From NCBI GenBank assembly GCA_902592655.1, contig CACJFE010000003.1:109489-173488 (forward strand): 64,000 nucleotides of DNA. Reading direction: 5' to 3'. Shown in pieces: positions 1-9,926 of this stretch. Each line of letters opens with the position of its first letter. The first letter of the stretch is position 1. Source of the DNA: an uncultured Pelagibacteraceae bacterium (GTDB taxonomy: Bacteria > Pseudomonadota > Alphaproteobacteria > Pelagibacterales > Pelagibacteraceae). Made by a program: the position numbers and the translations under genes. Under the pieces are notes generated by a model, which saw only the letters and a list, made by a program, of their open reading frames with translations, was not told the DNA's origin and ran no database searches.

Positions 1-864
1 GGTCCGGGCGGACGTGCATCAAATAAAAGGTTTAAACAAAATTTAAGCTTTGACCACGGAGTTCAATATATATCTCCAAAATCAAAGGAATTTAGAAATC
101 TTATAAAAATTCTTTGTAAAAAAAAACACGCTAAAATTTGGAGCGGAAATCACTTAGATTTTACATTCGAAAAAAAAGACAAATCTGAAAAATTTATTGG
201 CACGCAAGGAAATAATTTTATTTCCAAGTATTATATAAAAAAAATTAAAAAAAGTTTTCAATCTCCAGTCAAATCAATTTTTAAAAATAAATACTTTTGG
301 GAAATAAAACTGAATAATAATGAAAATATCCAAGCTAAATCTATAATTTTAACTTGTCCTTTTCCACAATTGAAAAAAATTGCAGGAAAATATCTTGAAA
401 AAAAAATATCAAATTTAAAGATTGATATGGTACCTAATATTACAACAATGCTGGCTTTTAAAAATCAAAAAACTGTACCGGTTAGTAGTATAAAATTTAA
501 TGATGACATTTTAACATGGGCTGCCTACGAAAATAGTAAGAATAGATTTAATTCCTCAAATTCACTTTGGACATTACAATCATCAATTAAATGGGCAAGG
601 AAAAATATAAATAATTATAAAGGAAATAAAAAAGTTGAAAATACTTTGATTTCAAAATTTCTGAACTTTACCGGATACAAAAAAAATAAGATTATTTTTA
701 AAAAAACACATGGATGGAAATATTCTTATAATTTACATGGATCACCTTTTAAAAGTTATTGGAATAAAAAGTTAAGGTTAGGATTGTGTGCTGATTGGTT
801 TATTGGTCCTAAGGTTGAAAATGCCTGGTTAAGTGCTAATGACTTAGCAAAGAAAATCAAATAA
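1..864 (+). CDS. NAD/FAD-dependent oxidoreductase, renalase-like (5' end outside window)
   Basis: The reading frame is open from base 1 to the TAA at 862-864, so the start lies upstream and at least 287 C-terminal residues are present. The first residues, GPGGRAS followed about 12 residues later by FDHGVQYI, match the GGRA...FDHGAQY signature of the COG3380/renalase-type FAD amine-oxidase-like family, just after the (missing) Rossmann dinucleotide motif. A TTG at 370 would give a shorter ORF, but the family motif upstream of it shows this is internal. The end abuts the stop of the convergent prpD with no spacer. The substrate is unknown. Family assignment is fairly secure from the motif; the role is not. 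Confidence 0.75.
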   Translation, partial: GPGGRASNKRFKQNLSFDHGVQYISPKSKEFRNLIKILCKKKHAKIWSGNHLDFTFEKKDKSEKFIGTQGNNFISKYYIKKIKKSFQSPVKSIFKNKYFWEIKLNNNENIQAKSIILTCPFPQLKKIAGKYLEKKISNLKIDMVPNITTMLAFKNQKTVPVSSIKFNDDILTWAAYENSKNRFNSSNSLWTLQSSIKWARKNINNYKGNKKVENTLISKFLNFTGYKKNKIIFKKTHGWKYSYNLHGSPFKSYWNKKLRLGLCADWFIGPKVENAWLSANDLAKKIK

Positions 865-2370
865 TTAAAAAATACCTTTAACCTTTTTATTTTTTTTTCT
901 CATTTTAGGTAAAATTTCAACATTAAGTCCTTTTAAGTCTTTAGGTTTTAATTTTCTTAAATTTTGGACACATCTTAGAAATCTTTGTGACTCTTTTTTT
1001 GAAATAATATTATCAGTAAGTATTTTAAATTTATTTATATATTCTTTTCTACCGAATGGTCTTTTCCCAGCTGGGTGAGCGTCTGCTACATTGATTTCTT
1101 CTGAAATTGTGGCACCATTTTTCATTTTTACGACAACTTTTCCACCAAAACATTTCTTTTTAGGATCTCTGTTATGATATTTTTTTGTCCATTTCTTATT
1201 CTCTTTAGTTACTATTTTTCGCCAAAGTTGAACGGTGCTTTTACGTCTAGCTCTTTGAGGTGTGTAAGATTTTACATGGTGCCAGGCTCCATCCTCTAAA
1301 GCTACCGCAAAAATATACATAATAGAGTGATCTAAGGTTTCTCTACTTGCATAAGGATCCATTTTTTGAGGATCATTAGCACCGGTTCCTATTACGTAAT
1401 GTGTATGGTGACTAGTTTCGATTGTAATTTTTTTTATATTATTCAAATTTTTAATTTTCTTATTTAAACTTCTCGCTAAATCAATTAACGCCTGCGATTG
1501 GTACTCAGCAGAATGCTCTTTGGTATAAGTTTCTAATATTGCTTTTTTGGGCTCATTGACTCTAGGTAAAGGCACAATATATTTTTTGCCAGGACCTGAT
1601 AAAACATAGGCTATAACACTATCCTCGCCTTCATAAATCGGACTTGGAGCTCCCTCACCTCTCATACATCTATCAACTGCTTCGACCGCTAATTTTCCAG
1701 CATGTGCAGGTGCAAAAGCTTTCCAGCTAGAAATTTCTCCTTTTCTTGATTGTCTGGTTGAGATTGTAGTGTGTAATGCTTGTTGAACTGATTGAAAGAT
1801 CGTATCTGTATTTAATTTTAATAAACTTCCTAGGCCTGCTGCAACACTAGGTCCTAAATGTGCTATATGATCTATTTTATGTTCATGTAAACAAATCCCT
1901 TTAACTAAATTAACTTGAACTTCATATCCAGTTAAAATTCCTCTTATAAGATCCATTCCATTGCATCCTTTTTGTTGAGCCACTGCTAAAATTGCAGGTA
2001 TATTATCTCCCGGATGGCTGTAATCTGCTGCTAAAAAAGTATCATGATAATCAAGTTCTCTTACTGCAGTACCATTTGCCCAAGCAGCCCACTCACAATC
2101 TACTTTTACTTTAGGATTTAATCCAAAAACGTTTGCTCCATTCTTTCTAGGATGTGCTAAAGCCATCTGTCTTGCAGAAACAACGGGCTTCCTATTATAA
2201 GACGCTATTGCTACCGACGCATTATCAATAATTCTATTGATAACCATCTCGATTGCTTCTTTATTTAATTTTGCTTTATCTGATGAGATTTCTGCAATCT
2301 TCCATGCTAGTTGTTCTCTCTTTTTTAAATTCGCTTTAGATGGGTGAACTTTTACTGTTATATTTCTCAT
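865..2370 (-). CDS. prpD: 2-methylcitrate dehydratase, MmgE/PrpD family
   Basis: The 501-residue protein belongs to the MmgE/PrpD family, which dehydrates 2-methylcitrate in the methylcitrate route of propionate breakdown. The conserved N-terminal half is clear: a [19 protein letters not shown] block near residues 106-124, the [18 protein letters not shown] helix, and [12 protein letters not shown] near 170. Length is close to the usual 480-500. The start codon shares one base with the stop of acnA (TAATG), so translation of the two is probably coupled. The pairing fits the pathway: PrpD forms cis-2-methylaconitate and an aconitase hydrates it. No prpB or prpC is in the window, so the rest of the cycle must lie elsewhere. 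Confidence 0.85.
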   Translation of the reverse strand: MRNITVKVHPSKANLKKREQLAWKIAEISSDKAKLNKEAIEMVINRIIDNASVAIASYNRKPVVSARQMALAHPRKNGANVFGLNPKVKVDCEWAAWANGTAVRELDYHDTFLAADYSHPGDNIPAILAVAQQKGCNGMDLIRGILTGYEVQVNLVKGICLHEHKIDHIAHLGPSVAAGLGSLLKLNTDTIFQSVQQALHTTISTRQSRKGEISSWKAFAPAHAGKLAVEAVDRCMRGEGAPSPIYEGEDSVIAYVLSGPGKKYIVPLPRVNEPKKAILETYTKEHSAEYQSQALIDLARSLNKKIKNLNNIKKITIETSHHTHYVIGTGANDPQKMDPYASRETLDHSIMYIFAVALEDGAWHHVKSYTPQRARRKSTVQLWRKIVTKENKKWTKKYHNRDPKKKCFGGKVVVKMKNGATISEEINVADAHPAGKRPFGRKEYINKFKILTDNIISKKESQRFLRCVQNLRKLKPKDLKGLNVEILPKMRKKNKKVKGIF

Positions 2371-5042
2371 TAATTGAGCATGTTACGTAAAACATACTGA
2401 AGAATTCCTCCGTTTTTGTAATATTCTATTTCATTTTCAGTATCTATTCTACTCAAAGCTTGAATCTTCTTAATTGTTCCATCTTTATATTTTATTTCAC
2501 AAGATACCTCTGCTCTTGGTTTAATTCCTTTTTCAATATCAACTATTGTAATGAGTTCAGCTCCTGTTATTTTTAATTTTTTTCTATCAAAACCTTCTTG
2601 AAATTGTAGTGGCAAAACACCCATACCTACTAAATTTGATCTATGAATTCTTTCAAAACTTTCAGCTAAAACAGCTTTAATACCTAACAGTTTTGTTCCT
2701 TTTGCTGCCCAGTCTCTAGAGGAGCCTGTTCCATATTCTTTACCAGCAATGACAACTAGATCGTTTTTTCTTTTTTTATATTCCATTGCGGCTTCATAAA
2801 CACTCATAACCTTGCCATCAGGTTGTAAAGTAGTAAATCCACCCTCTGTTCCAGGCGCCATTTCATTTCTAATTTTAATATTCCCAAATGTTCCTCTCAT
2901 CATTACTTCATGATTTCCTCTTCTCGATCCATAAGAGTTAAAGTCTTTTTGTTGAATTTGATGCTCCATAAAATAATTTCCTGTGGGACTGTCTTTCTTA
3001 ATGCTTCCTGCTGGTGAAATGTGGTCCGTAGTTACTGTGTCTCCTAATAACAAAAGTATCCTAGCATCATTGATTGCTTTAAAACCCTCAGGTTTATCAG
3101 GAAGATTATCGAAAAAAGGTGGCCTTTTTACATATGTTGAGTTTTGTTCCCAATTATAAATATCACTGTCAACTGTGTTTATTTCTCTCCATTCTTTCGG
3201 ACCTTCTGAAACATTAGAATATCTTTTTTTGAACATGTCTGCATTTAAAGAGGTAAGCATAATATCTTCAATTTCTTTATTACTTGGCCAGATATCTTTT
3301 AAAAAAATATCTTTTCCATCTTTATCTTTGCCTAGAGAAGATTTGTATAAATCAAAATTCATATTACCAGCTAAAGCGTAAGCAACGACTAAAGGAGGTG
3401 ACGCTAAATAATTTGCTTTTACATCAGGATTGATTCTACCTTCAAAGTTTCTGTTTCCAGATAAAACTGAAACTGCATATAAATCTTTTTTGTTAATTGC
3501 ATTAGATATATTTTCATTTAGTGGTCCTGAATTTCCAATACATGTAGTACAGCCATATCCAACAAGATTAAAACCTAATTCATCTAAATATTTGTTTAAG
3601 CCAGCTTTTTCTAGATAGTCAGTAACAACTTGAGACCCTGGTGCTAAAGAAGTTTTGACCCACGGTTTTACTTTTAATCCCTTCTCATGAGCTTTTTTAG
3701 CAAGTAGTCCAGCTCCGATTAAAACGCTTGGATTTGATGTATTAGTACACGAAGTGATTGCTGCAATAACAATATCTCCATCTTTTAATTTAAAATCTGC
3801 TCCTGTAACATCAGATTCAACAATTGTAGATCTTTTAGTGTTTTCATTATAAACTTTAGCGAAGGAACTTGCTGCCTCGGTTAGTAAAACTTTATCTTGA
3901 GGTCGTTTAGGTCCAGAGATACTTGTCACGACGGTACTTACATCTAGAGAGACTGTATCAGTAAATTCCACATCATTGCTCGCCCATAGGCCCTGCTCTT
4001 TAGAATATTTTTCTACCAAAGCAATAGTAGCATCGTCTCTTCCAGATAATTTTAAATATTTTAATGACTCATCATCAACAGGAAAGAAACCACATGTTGC
4101 TCCATATTCGGGCGCCATGTTTGCAATAGTTGCTCTATCAGCTAAAGTTAAGTTTTTAAGTCCTTCCCCATAAAATTCTACAAATTTTCCTACAACACCT
4201 TTTTTTCTTAACATTTCCACAATTGTTAAGACTAAATCAGTTGCGGTTGTTCCCTCTTTAAGTTTACCTTTTATTTCAACTCCAACAACTTCTGGAATTA
4301 ACATTGAAATTGGTTGTCCTAACATAGCAGCTTCAGCTTCAATACCACCAACTCCCCAGCCTAATACTGATAAACCGTTAACCATTGTTGTGTGGCTGTC
4401 TGTTCCAACTAAAGTATCTGGGTAAGCGTAAAGATCGTTCCCGCTTTTAGATGACCAGACAACTTTGGATAAATATTCTAAGTTTACTTGATGGCAAATA
4501 CCTGTTCCTGGTGGCACAACTCTAAAATTATCAAAAGCTTTTTGTCCCCATTTTAAAAAAGAGTATCGTTCCCCGTTTCTAGAAAATTCCTTTTCTACAT
4601 TTTTGTCAAATGATTTTCCTGAAGCATATTCATCAACCATTACAGAGTGATCAATTACTAAGTCTACAGTTGATAAGGGGTTTATTTTTTCTGGATCTTT
4701 ATTTTTATCTTTTACAGCATCTCTCATAGCAGCTAAATCCGCTACCGCTGGAATTCCTGTATAGTCCTGCATTAAAACTCTTGCTGGTCTGTAAGCTATT
4801 TCAGTATTAGATTTTTTATTTTTTAACCATTCTTTGATTGCTAAAATCTGTTTTTTATCGACAGTTAAATCATCTTCACATCTTAGTAAATTTTCTAATA
4901 AAACTTTAAGAGATTTTGGTAGTTTTGAAATTCCGTTTAAACCATGCTTTTCAGCTTTTTTTAAATTGAAGATTTTATAATTTTTACCAGATGATGAAAT
5001 ATTATCCAATGAATTAAAGGAATTTTTACTATTAAATTTCAT
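2370..5042 (-). CDS. acnA: aconitate hydratase A (4Fe-4S)
   Basis: At 890 residues this is a full-length AcnA/IRP-type aconitase interconverting citrate and isocitrate in the TCA cycle; it may also hydrate 2-methyl-cis-aconitate beside PrpD. The three cluster-binding cysteines are visible: Cys432 in SCTNTSNPS, and Cys498 and Cys501 in [12 protein letters not shown]. Other family blocks include [34 protein letters not shown] (about 211-244), and the C-terminal swivel domain has [16 protein letters not shown]. It begins 3 bp after the end of the upstream LysE-type gene and overlaps prpD by one base, so it probably sits in one transcript with both. No strong Shine-Dalgarno precedes the ATG. Confidence 0.95.
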   Translation of the reverse strand: MKFNSKNSFNSLDNISSSGKNYKIFNLKKAEKHGLNGISKLPKSLKVLLENLLRCEDDLTVDKKQILAIKEWLKNKKSNTEIAYRPARVLMQDYTGIPAVADLAAMRDAVKDKNKDPEKINPLSTVDLVIDHSVMVDEYASGKSFDKNVEKEFSRNGERYSFLKWGQKAFDNFRVVPPGTGICHQVNLEYLSKVVWSSKSGNDLYAYPDTLVGTDSHTTMVNGLSVLGWGVGGIEAEAAMLGQPISMLIPEVVGVEIKGKLKEGTTATDLVLTIVEMLRKKGVVGKFVEFYGEGLKNLTLADRATIANMAPEYGATCGFFPVDDESLKYLKLSGRDDATIALVEKYSKEQGLWASNDVEFTDTVSLDVSTVVTSISGPKRPQDKVLLTEAASSFAKVYNENTKRSTIVESDVTGADFKLKDGDIVIAAITSCTNTSNPSVLIGAGLLAKKAHEKGLKVKPWVKTSLAPGSQVVTDYLEKAGLNKYLDELGFNLVGYGCTTCIGNSGPLNENISNAINKKDLYAVSVLSGNRNFEGRINPDVKANYLASPPLVVAYALAGNMNFDLYKSSLGKDKDGKDIFLKDIWPSNKEIEDIMLTSLNADMFKKRYSNVSEGPKEWREINTVDSDIYNWEQNSTYVKRPPFFDNLPDKPEGFKAINDARILLLLGDTVTTDHISPAGSIKKDSPTGNYFMEHQIQQKDFNSYGSRRGNHEVMMRGTFGNIKIRNEMAPGTEGGFTTLQPDGKVMSVYEAAMEYKKRKNDLVVIAGKEYGTGSSRDWAAKGTKLLGIKAVLAESFERIHRSNLVGMGVLPLQFQEGFDRKKLKITGAELITIVDIEKGIKPRAEVSCEIKYKDGTIKKIQALSRIDTENEIEYYKNGGILQYVLRNMLN

Positions 5043-5045
5043 GCG

Positions 5046-5633
5046 CTATACATAGAACAAAATCACACAAACTATAAGTAAAAAAGACATTGTATAATTA
5101 AAATTCTTAATAAATTTATCACTTGTGGCGAATTTTCTCATGTATTTACCCATTAAACACCATGCAGTTTGGCTTCCAACAGCCATTAAAAACCAAACAA
5201 ATGTTAAAACAATCGAGTCTCTTAAGTAATTGTTTTGTGTATCAATAAATAATGAAATTGAGGTTAGTCCAACTATAATGCTTTTAGGATTTACAAATTG
5301 AAACCAAAAAGTATTTAAAAAAGTTACTGGTTTTGGATCAATTTTTTGATTTTTATTTTTCCCTGCAAACGATAATTTATATGCCATATAAAATAGGTAA
5401 ATTGATCCTAATATTTTAATTGTAGTTTGAATAAATCCATACTTTTGAAAAATTGTAACGGATGTTAATTGCAAAAGTATAATTAAAAGTGTCCATCCAA
5501 TAATAACCCCTAGCATTGTAGGAATGGCTTTCCTAAAACCAAAATTGAAAGCTGTGTAAGATGTCATAATATTATTTGGTCCAGGAGAAAACGAGGTTGC
5601 GATACCAAATAAAATTAGTGGAAAAAGTTGCAT
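5046..5633 (-). CDS. LysE/RhtB-family amino-acid exporter
   Basis: The 195-residue hydrophobic protein starts with FPLILFGIATSFSPGPNN, the SPGPNN block typical of LysE/RhtB exporters, followed by about six membrane segments. Length is typical (190-210). Family members export amino acids such as lysine, homoserine or threonine from the inner membrane; the substrate cannot be read here. It follows the cytochrome c' gene by 6 bp and precedes acnA by 3 bp, so it belongs to a minus-strand run DUF411-cytochrome c'-lysE-acnA-prpD. A second LysE-type exporter is at 20617-21231. Confidence 0.85.
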   Translation of the reverse strand: MQLFPLILFGIATSFSPGPNNIMTSYTAFNFGFRKAIPTMLGVIIGWTLLIILLQLTSVTIFQKYGFIQTTIKILGSIYLFYMAYKLSFAGKNKNQKIDPKPVTFLNTFWFQFVNPKSIIVGLTSISLFIDTQNNYLRDSIVLTFVWFLMAVGSQTAWCLMGKYMRKFATSDKFIKNFNYTMSFLLIVCVILFYV

Positions 5634-5639
5634 TAAAAT

Positions 5640-6101
5640 TTAATGAGGTGCTCTAAACTTACTATGACAAGCCGAGCAATTACTCCACATTAGTTCTTTC
5701 TGCACTGCTCTTAGATCTTCAGCAGTCTCAATAGCTTTGGCAAGTTTGATCATATCATCTGATGCTTTTTTCATCAAAGCATTGAATTCATCTTTATTTT
5801 CCCAAATGCTCGGTAGTGCTCCTGTTTTAAACCCCTCTTTTGTATTTTCAGGAAAATAATCTAATAATTTTATATAATTATCTGAAATTTTTTTCATTAA
5901 AGGTTTAGCCTCTTCGATTCTTTTAGATTTCAGTAATATGGATATTTTTTTAGCGTTTTGATAGTTTTCGCTAAACATTGCTTTTCTACCTTTAATAATT
6001 TCTTCCACAGTTTGAGCATTAGCAGAAAAAGAAAGGCTTAAAGAAAGGCTTAAAGAAAAAAAAATAATAAGTGATTTTATTATATTTATTTTTTGTATCA
6101 T
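5640..6101 (-). CDS. periplasmic cytochrome c' (c556-type)
   Basis: This 153-residue protein has an N-terminal signal peptide with an unusual Ser-Leu alternation ending in SANA, predicting export. The mature four-helix protein ends with NCSACHSKFR, so a CxxCH haem-binding motif (Cys142, Cys145, His146) sits at the extreme C-terminus as in cytochrome c'/c556. The early GRKAMF places a methionine (Met42) where the c556 subgroup has its distal ligand. The signal peptide DNA holds two copies of a 12-bp CTTTAAGCCTTT unit, a likely slippage product. Its neighbour encodes DUF411, and a cytochrome b561 gene diverges just beyond, suggesting a small redox or metal-related group. The exact role is unknown. 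Confidence 0.85.
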   Translation of the reverse strand: MIQKINIIKSLIIFFSLSLSLSLSFSANAQTVEEIIKGRKAMFSENYQNAKKISILLKSKRIEEAKPLMKKISDNYIKLLDYFPENTKEGFKTGALPSIWENKDEFNALMKKASDDMIKLAKAIETAEDLRAVQKELMWSNCSACHSKFRAPH

Positions 6102-6106
6102 AAAAT

Positions 6107-6589
6107 TTATATTGTCATGAATACTGAAGATTTCCCATCTTTAAGTTGATAAATAACATAGGGCTCATCTTTATTTCCTGGCATTCCTGGTGTGCCGATA
6201 GGCATTCCAGGTAAAGCTATACCATCAATATCTGGTTGCTCTTTTAATAATTTATTTACTGCTTCAAACGGGACATGTCCTTCAATAAAGTATTTACCCA
6301 TAATTGTAGTATGACAAGACTGCATTTCTACTGGGATATTATATTTTTGTTTTATTGTATGAAGGCTTCTCATATCTGTTTGTTTTACTTTGAATTTTTC
6401 TTCTTCTAAAAATAAGACATACCCATAGCAACATCCACATGAGGGTGTCTTAAAGACTTCAACAATTTGTTTATTGTTAATATTGGCTAAAGCGTCTTTC
6501 TTATCTGTGACAAAATTAAAGATATAAAAGACAGAGAATAATACTACTGTAAAAATAATGAATTTAGATATGGTGCTTTTTAATAACAT
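6107..6589 (-). CDS. DUF411 domain protein, putative periplasmic metal-binding protein
   Basis: The 160-residue protein has one N-terminal membrane or signal segment (residues 9-27) and then the DUF411 pattern: VEVFKTPSCGCCYGYV (Cys51, Cys53, Cys54) in a thioredoxin-like strand-loop, MQSCHT with Cys92-His93, and IDGIALPGMPIGTPGMPG near the C-terminus. DUF411 proteins occur with copper-handling genes and are thought to bind metal; that link is family knowledge, not shown here. Its stop is 5 bp before the cytochrome c' start, and it diverges from the cytochrome b561 gene across 19 bp, so their promoters must overlap. Confidence 0.85.
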   Translation of the reverse strand: MLLKSTISKFIIFTVVLFSVFYIFNFVTDKKDALANINNKQIVEVFKTPSCGCCYGYVLFLEEEKFKVKQTDMRSLHTIKQKYNIPVEMQSCHTTIMGKYFIEGHVPFEAVNKLLKEQPDIDGIALPGMPIGTPGMPGNKDEPYVIYQLKDGKSSVFMTI

Positions 6590-6608
6590 GTCTTTATAAT
6601 TATTAATA

Positions 6609-7139
6609 ATGAAAATTTTTAACAGTCAAAATGAATATGGCATATTGGCCAAATTGTTCCACTGGGTTACATTTATTGTTTTAATTGTTCAAGTTCCTTT
6701 TGGATTTTATTTAGTAGGGCTTGAATTTTCTGATGAAAGAATTGAACTTGAAAATATACATATCCTAGTTGGAATAACCGTTTTTTATCTTACTTTATTT
6801 AGACTAATTTGGAAATTTTTTAACCCAAGTCCATCTGAAACTAGAAGTTTTTTTAAAGGCCAAGTCTTTATTGGAAAGGCTAATCATTTCTTACTTTATT
6901 TAAGTATTTTTACTATAACTATTTCTGGAATTCTTAAGAAACTTTATATGGGAGAAACACTTAATTTTTTATTTTTTAAATATGGATTTGAGGAAGATAA
7001 TTTTGTTTTAGCTGATGCTTATTACCAAGTTCACATTTACGCTAATTACTTATTATTATTGCTCGTAAGTCTGCATATACTTGCAGTGATTGTTCATCAT
7101 TTTATTTTTAAGGATAAAATCTTAAACAAAATTACTTAG
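6609..7139 (+). CDS. cytochrome b561 family membrane haem protein
   Basis: The 176-residue protein has four hydrophobic helices with histidines placed as in bacterial cytochrome b561: LAKLFHWVTF (His18), LENIHILVG (His51), AYYQVHIYANY (His142) and VSLHILAVIVHH (His156). The GKANHFLLY segment is also typical. Such proteins bind two b-type haems across the inner membrane and pass electrons from quinol or to superoxide; the partner is not known here. It diverges from the DUF411/cytochrome c' group, and its last four bases overlap the tail of the convergent DUF4396 gene. Confidence 0.85.
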   Translation: MKIFNSQNEYGILAKLFHWVTFIVLIVQVPFGFYLVGLEFSDERIELENIHILVGITVFYLTLFRLIWKFFNPSPSETRSFFKGQVFIGKANHFLLYLSIFTITISGILKKLYMGETLNFLFFKYGFEEDNFVLADAYYQVHIYANYLLLLLVSLHILAVIVHHFIFKDKILNKIT

Positions 7140-7573
7140 TGGCAAGCTTCGTTAAATTTTTTTAATCTCCAATAATTATATGGCCAAGGCGTAACGAAAC
7201 CAACAGCTAACATTATTGGAACAACCCACCAGGTTAGAATAGCTCCTCCTGTAAGGAAATAGTCAGTAGCATTCATGGCAATTTCCATGCTTACCATTGA
7301 GATTAAGCTCATGCCTATCGCAGTTTTAAAAGCTAGCTTAAAAGAAAAGTTCTGTTTTAATAAAATAATTGTCTCTAAAATTATACTTGTAATTATACCA
7401 TTAATTATAGCCAAAATCATTATCCCCAAAACAGGAAAAGGAATTTTAGTTAATTGAAAAAATAAAATTGTTCCAAAATCTCCAATAGCACAACCTAATA
7501 AACACCAGAAAGTATTTTTGGCACTTTTTGACCAAGTGTGATTGCATGTCCAACTAAAAGTCTCTGAACTCAT
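7136..7573 (-). CDS. DUF4396 membrane protein
   Basis: The 145-residue protein has four probable membrane helices and ends with FVTPWPYNYWRLKKFNEACH, matching the DUF4396 C-terminus (TPWPYNYWRLKKFG-like). Its N-terminus carries CNHTWSKSAKNTFWCLLGCAIGD, with three cysteines and a histidine. DUF4396 is often seen with copper-related genes, in line with the DUF411 neighbour, but its biochemical function is not established. The tail overlaps the convergent cytochrome b561 gene by 4 bp. Confidence 0.75.
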   Translation of the reverse strand: MSSETFSWTCNHTWSKSAKNTFWCLLGCAIGDFGTILFFQLTKIPFPVLGIMILAIINGIITSIILETIILLKQNFSFKLAFKTAIGMSLISMVSMEIAMNATDYFLTGGAILTWWVVPIMLAVGFVTPWPYNYWRLKKFNEACH

Positions 7574-7589
7574 AATAAATTTTGTTAAT

Positions 7590-8354
7590 TTATCTGCTTA
7601 CTCGCTTATTAACATTTTCAAGAGATTTTACAAAACTTTTATAAAATTTTGATCTTCTTAATTCCTTTAAAACCTGCATATTTAAACCTTTTGGGGTTTG
7701 AGAGTCTGCGACAAGTTTCTTAAATCCTTGAGCATGTTTTTTTACAGCATCTTGGCTTAAAGATAAAAATAATTCAGAAATATATTTATCCGCCATTTTT
7801 TTATTGATACCTTTTTTAACTAACCAACTAGAGCTTATATTGAGAATTTCATAATATGCGGCCATTAAAGAGGCCGTTGACCAAAATTTATAACTCAGTT
7901 TCTCATTTCTTATCTCAATCACTTCCCCTAAATACTTAAAAAAATTTTTTACACTTTTATTAGGCGGACAAATAACGATTGGCCCTTTATTTATTTCAAT
8001 AGGTGGTAATGGGGTAGCCCTAACAATATTATTATTACGAGTTAATTTTCTTAATTTATCTAATTTTATAGTTGAAATTAAGCTAATAATTTTTTTGTTT
8101 TTTGGAAATTTTAATTTTGATAAGATAATATTGCCAACATTTGGAGTAACTCCTAATATAATAGTTGAGGATTTATTGATAATTTCTTGGTTATTGCTAA
8201 TCCTTTTTACTTGCCTATATTTTTTTTCTAACTTTTTAGCTATGCTTCTGTTTCTTGAGGAGATATAAATTCTTTTAACTTTTAATTTTGAGTTGAAAAT
8301 ACCGTAAATGATAGATGACGATATTTTACCAGTGCCTATAAATCCAAGAATCAT
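7590..8354 (-). CDS. proC: pyrroline-5-carboxylate reductase (ProC family)
   Basis: The 254-residue protein opens with MILGFIGTGKISSSI, an N-terminal Rossmann GxGxxxxxx motif, and contains NNIVRATPLPPIEINKGPIVI, a variant of the ProC VRAMPNTPxxxxxG block, plus a C-terminal helical dimerisation domain including VADSQTPKGLNMQVL, comparable to SPGGTT in classical ProC. ProC reduces pyrroline-5-carboxylate to proline with NAD(P)H. The divergence in the last block (SQTPKGLN) means the natural substrate could be related rather than identical. It diverges from the AbrB-type gene by 5 bp. Confidence 0.75.
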   Translation of the reverse strand: MILGFIGTGKISSSIIYGIFNSKLKVKRIYISSRNRSIAKKLEKKYRQVKRISNNQEIINKSSTIILGVTPNVGNIILSKLKFPKNKKIISLISTIKLDKLRKLTRNNNIVRATPLPPIEINKGPIVICPPNKSVKNFFKYLGEVIEIRNEKLSYKFWSTASLMAAYYEILNISSSWLVKKGINKKMADKYISELFLSLSQDAVKKHAQGFKKLVADSQTPKGLNMQVLKELRRSKFYKSFVKSLENVNKRVSR

Positions 8355-8359
8355 TAACT

Positions 8360-9436
8360 ATGAAGAATAACCAAGCAATCCCTTTTAATAAAGAAAATTT
8401 TAATCAAATATTCTCATTTGCTTTTGTATTAATGATTATAATTTCTATACCTAGTGCGCTAATTGCGGATTATTTTAAAATACCTTTAGCATGGTTTTTA
8501 GGCCCAATGTTGGCTACCTCTATAGCATCTTTGTTAGGTATAAAAATCAGAACTCCGAAATTAGTCCTATCGTCAATCTTAATATTATTGGGCCTCTACA
8601 TTGGTAATTATATTGACAAGGAACTTTTTTCTAAAATTCATGAATGGTTTTTTACGTCATTAATAATGTTTTTTTACATAATTGTAAGTATTTTTATAGT
8701 TTCAAAATATTTGCAAAAGTTTTCAGGTTATGAGAAAAAAACTTCAATTTTTTCTGCTGCCCCAGGCGCTCTGGGTCCATTAATGATACTTGCTGAGGAC
8801 GAGAAAAAAACTGATTTAAGTCATGTAGCAACCTCACATCTAATAAGATTGATAATAATAATCACTGTATTTCCGTTCTTGGTCCAAGGTTTTTATGAGG
8901 TAGACTCGATTAAGATTAATTATGAAACAACAAATAATCAAAACATTTCAGATTTATTTTTACTAATCTTTGTTTCTATTTTATTGATATTTTTATTCGA
9001 TAAATTAAGAGTGCCTGCTGCGCTATTATCTGGAACTTTAATAGCAAGTGGGGTTCTGCAGATCGCAGATATCGCATACTATCAACTGCCAGCAAATATA
9101 ATAGACTATTGTTTATTAATTCTTGGGGCGTCGGTAGGTTGTAGATTTGCTGATAAGACTTTTAATGAAATAGCTAAAAATTCATTCCATAGCTTTGTTG
9201 CCACACTATTACTTGTGGTCTTAGGTATTGTTGCGGCAATCTTAGCTGGCTTAATAATTGACAAAAATTTTTTTACTTTACTTCTCTCATACTGCCCCGG
9301 AGGAATTTATGAGGTTGCAGTTATTGCTATTTTCTTTGACTTGGATCCAGAGTTTGTCTCTTTTCATCATATAATCAGACTATTAATGATACTGTTTTTA
9401 GTTCCTATAATATTGAGATTTATGAAAAAAACCTGA
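8360..9436 (+). CDS. AbrB-type integral membrane protein (COG3180)
   Basis: The 358-residue polytopic protein has about ten helices arranged as two similar halves. Both halves carry the recurrent pattern PAALLxGxLxAS...LGxxxG: first as FKIPLAWFLGPMLATS...LGLYIGNYID, then as LRVPAALLSGTLIASG...LGASVGCRF. This is the AbrB duplication family, historically mis-annotated as ammonia monooxygenase. The end (YCPGGIYEVAVIAIFFDLDPEFVSFHHIIRL) is strongly diagnostic. A transport role is likely but unproven. It starts 5 bp from divergent proC. Confidence 0.8.
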   Translation: MKNNQAIPFNKENFNQIFSFAFVLMIIISIPSALIADYFKIPLAWFLGPMLATSIASLLGIKIRTPKLVLSSILILLGLYIGNYIDKELFSKIHEWFFTSLIMFFYIIVSIFIVSKYLQKFSGYEKKTSIFSAAPGALGPLMILAEDEKKTDLSHVATSHLIRLIIIITVFPFLVQGFYEVDSIKINYETTNNQNISDLFLLIFVSILLIFLFDKLRVPAALLSGTLIASGVLQIADIAYYQLPANIIDYCLLILGASVGCRFADKTFNEIAKNSFHSFVATLLLVVLGIVAAILAGLIIDKNFFTLLLSYCPGGIYEVAVIAIFFDLDPEFVSFHHIIRLLMILFLVPIILRFMKKT

Positions 9437-9452
9437 TTTAAACAATCATATT

Positions 9453-9481
9453 TTGACTTTAAATTAAGTTCATCTTAAATT
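9453..9481 (+). promoter_or_regulatory. putative sigma-70 promoter for the DoxX gene
   Basis: A TTGACT (9453-9458) is followed by a 17-bp spacer and TAAATT (9476-9481). Transcription would begin within a few bases of the ATG at 9487, implying a leaderless or nearly leaderless mRNA. Read by eye only. Confidence 0.35.
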
Positions 9482-9486
9482 TAAGA

Positions 9487-9873
9487 ATGAACAACGCATT
9501 GGATTTAATTGGTAGAGTTTTAATTTCTAGCCTTTTTCTTGTATCTGCTTACAATAAAATTTTTAGTCTAGGTGGATCAATGGATTGGATGGAGGGATTT
9601 GGAGTTCCAGGTTTTTTAATTTATCCCGCAATTGCGTTAGAAATAATTTTACCTATATTTGTTATAGTTGGATATAGGGCTAGAGTTTCGGCTGGTTTAC
9701 TTGCGATTTTTTGTTTAGCAACAGCTTTTATATTTCATTTAGATTTTTCAAATCAGTTGCAAATTATTTCCTTTTTAAAAAATATTGGATTAGCTGGCGG
9801 ATTTTTATTTATAGTTGTTAATGGAACAAAAGACTGGTCAGTGGATAAAGAAAAAAAATATGTAAGGTTATAA
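9487..9873 (+). CDS. DoxX family membrane protein
   Basis: The 128-residue protein has four hydrophobic helices and the DoxX pattern: an N-terminal LIGRVLISSLFLVSAYNKI, then LEIILPIFVIVGYRARVSAGLLAIFCLATAFIFH, and a C-terminal LAGGFLFIV helix. DoxX proteins are small inner-membrane proteins, some linked to quinol oxidation or detoxification; no function can be assigned here. It is monocistronic: a promoter-like sequence is just upstream and a strong hairpin terminator begins at its stop codon. Confidence 0.8.
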   Translation: MNNALDLIGRVLISSLFLVSAYNKIFSLGGSMDWMEGFGVPGFLIYPAIALEIILPIFVIVGYRARVSAGLLAIFCLATAFIFHLDFSNQLQIISFLKNIGLAGGFLFIVVNGTKDWSVDKEKKYVRL

Positions 9874-9904
9874 AAAAAAACCCGCGTTGAAACGCGGGTT
9901 TTTT
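9872..9904. terminator. bidirectional rho-independent terminator
   Basis: The perfect 8-bp stem CCCGCGTT/AACGCGGG (9881-9888 and 9891-9898) has a two-base GA loop, is preceded by nine A (9872-9880) and followed by six T. It can terminate the DoxX transcript on the plus strand and the outer-membrane protein transcript on the minus strand. Confidence 0.95.
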
Positions 9905-9926
9905 AATTTTCAATAAATATTTTTAA

